A stretch of 6,174 nucleotides of DNA from a bacterium HR27 (GTDB lineage: Bacteria > Chloroflexota > Chloroflexia > Thermomicrobiales > Thermomicrobiaceae), in contig BEID01000090.1 in NCBI GenBank assembly GCA_002898975.1, forward strand, positions 1-6,174, given 5' to 3'. Shown piece after piece: positions 5,932 through 6,174 of the stretch. Position numbers and translations under genes: made by a program. The notes beneath the pieces are model-generated. The model was not told where the DNA came from, searched no databases, and was given only the letters and a program-made list of their open reading frames with translations. Each line of letters opens with the position of its first letter. Position 1 is the stretch's first letter.

Positions 5932-6174
5932 TCAGAGGATGAACTTGCTGAGATCCTCGTCAGCGACGATGTCACCGACCCGCTGGCGGACGTACTCGGC
6001 GTCGATGCGGACCGTCTGGCCGGCGAATTCCGGCGCGCGGAAGCTGATTTCCTCGATCACCTTCTCCATGATCGTCGCCAGGCGCCGGGCACCGATATCT
6101 TCGGCGCGACTGTTCACCAACGCCGCGAGGCGCGCGATCTCGCGCAAACCGTCCTCGGTGAAGTCCAGCTCGAC
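5932..6174 (-). CDS. hslU: HslU, ATPase/unfoldase subunit of the HslUV protease, C-terminal part only
   Basis: Only the last 80 codons lie in the window; the frame is open to the right edge and stops at TGA 5934-5932. HslU is a AAA+ hexamer that unfolds proteins and feeds them to the HslV peptidase in the cytoplasm. Seen: LDFTEDGLREIARLA and VNSRAEDIGARRL with the sensor-2 GARR (visible residues 28-31), then MEKVIEEISF, and the diagnostic C-terminal tail ADEDLSKFIL, which inserts into HslV pockets and nearly matches the E. coli tail DEDLSRFIL. ClpX shares the AAA+ fold but lacks this tail. The intact tail implies a working HslV partner, probably encoded beyond the window just upstream, as is common. 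hslU appears to be followed by the glycosyltransferase, kinase and binding-protein genes in one unit. Confidence 0.96.
   Translation of the reverse strand, partial: VELDFTEDGLREIARLAALVNSRAEDIGARRLATIMEKVIEEISFRAPEFAGQTVRIDAEYVRQRVGDIVADEDLSKFIL

Noticed and set aside
1..6174. CRISPR array, tRNA or rRNA gene, insertion sequence or phage remnant
   Set aside because: No regularly spaced repeats, cloverleaf-like sequence, transposase motifs or terminal inverted repeats were seen; nearly all bases fall in recognisable metabolic genes.

Overview
The window is high-GC bacterial DNA (my impression is a little over 60% G+C). It holds six protein genes, two of them cut by the window edges, and almost no spare sequence. 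The protein style (GTG starts, GGAGG ribosome sites, a Pro/Thr-linker lipoprotein of the peptide-binding family, hslU next to sugar genes) resembles thermophilic Chloroflexota such as Thermomicrobium or Sphaerobacter relatives. That placement rests on recollection of family style, not on a search, and is tentative.

Layout: bases 1-1136 (+) hold the 3' part of a class-III, PLP-dependent aminotransferase of the glutamate-1-semialdehyde aminotransferase (HemL) family. Only 21 bases separate it from the convergent end of a class-IV (branched-chain type) aminotransferase gene, 1158-2120 (-). Upstream of that gene is a 275-base gap (2121-2395) with a plausible extended -10 promoter, a short leader and a few GAACGG hexamers. 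From 6174 down to 2396 runs a tight minus-strand block: the hslU 3' end, a family 2 glycosyltransferase, a ROK-family sugar kinase, and an OppA-like substrate-binding lipoprotein. The gaps inside it are 18, 16 and 22 bases, so it looks like one transcription unit.

Functionally, hslU encodes the unfoldase of the HslUV protease. The three genes after it suggest sugar handling (activation by the kinase, transfer by the glycosyltransferase) and uptake or sensing of an oligomeric solute at the cell surface. No permease or ATPase gene for the binding protein lies in the window. The two aminotransferases are homologues of well-known enzymes, but each departs from the textbook enzyme at substrate-contacting positions, so their exact substrates are uncertain.

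I found no CRISPR array, tRNA, rRNA, insertion sequence, phage gene or convincing intrinsic terminator. This looks like ordinary chromosomal housekeeping and metabolic sequence. The points most worth a second look are the altered active sites of the two aminotransferases and the hslU-linked sugar/lipoprotein block. I do not see a clearly new biological system.
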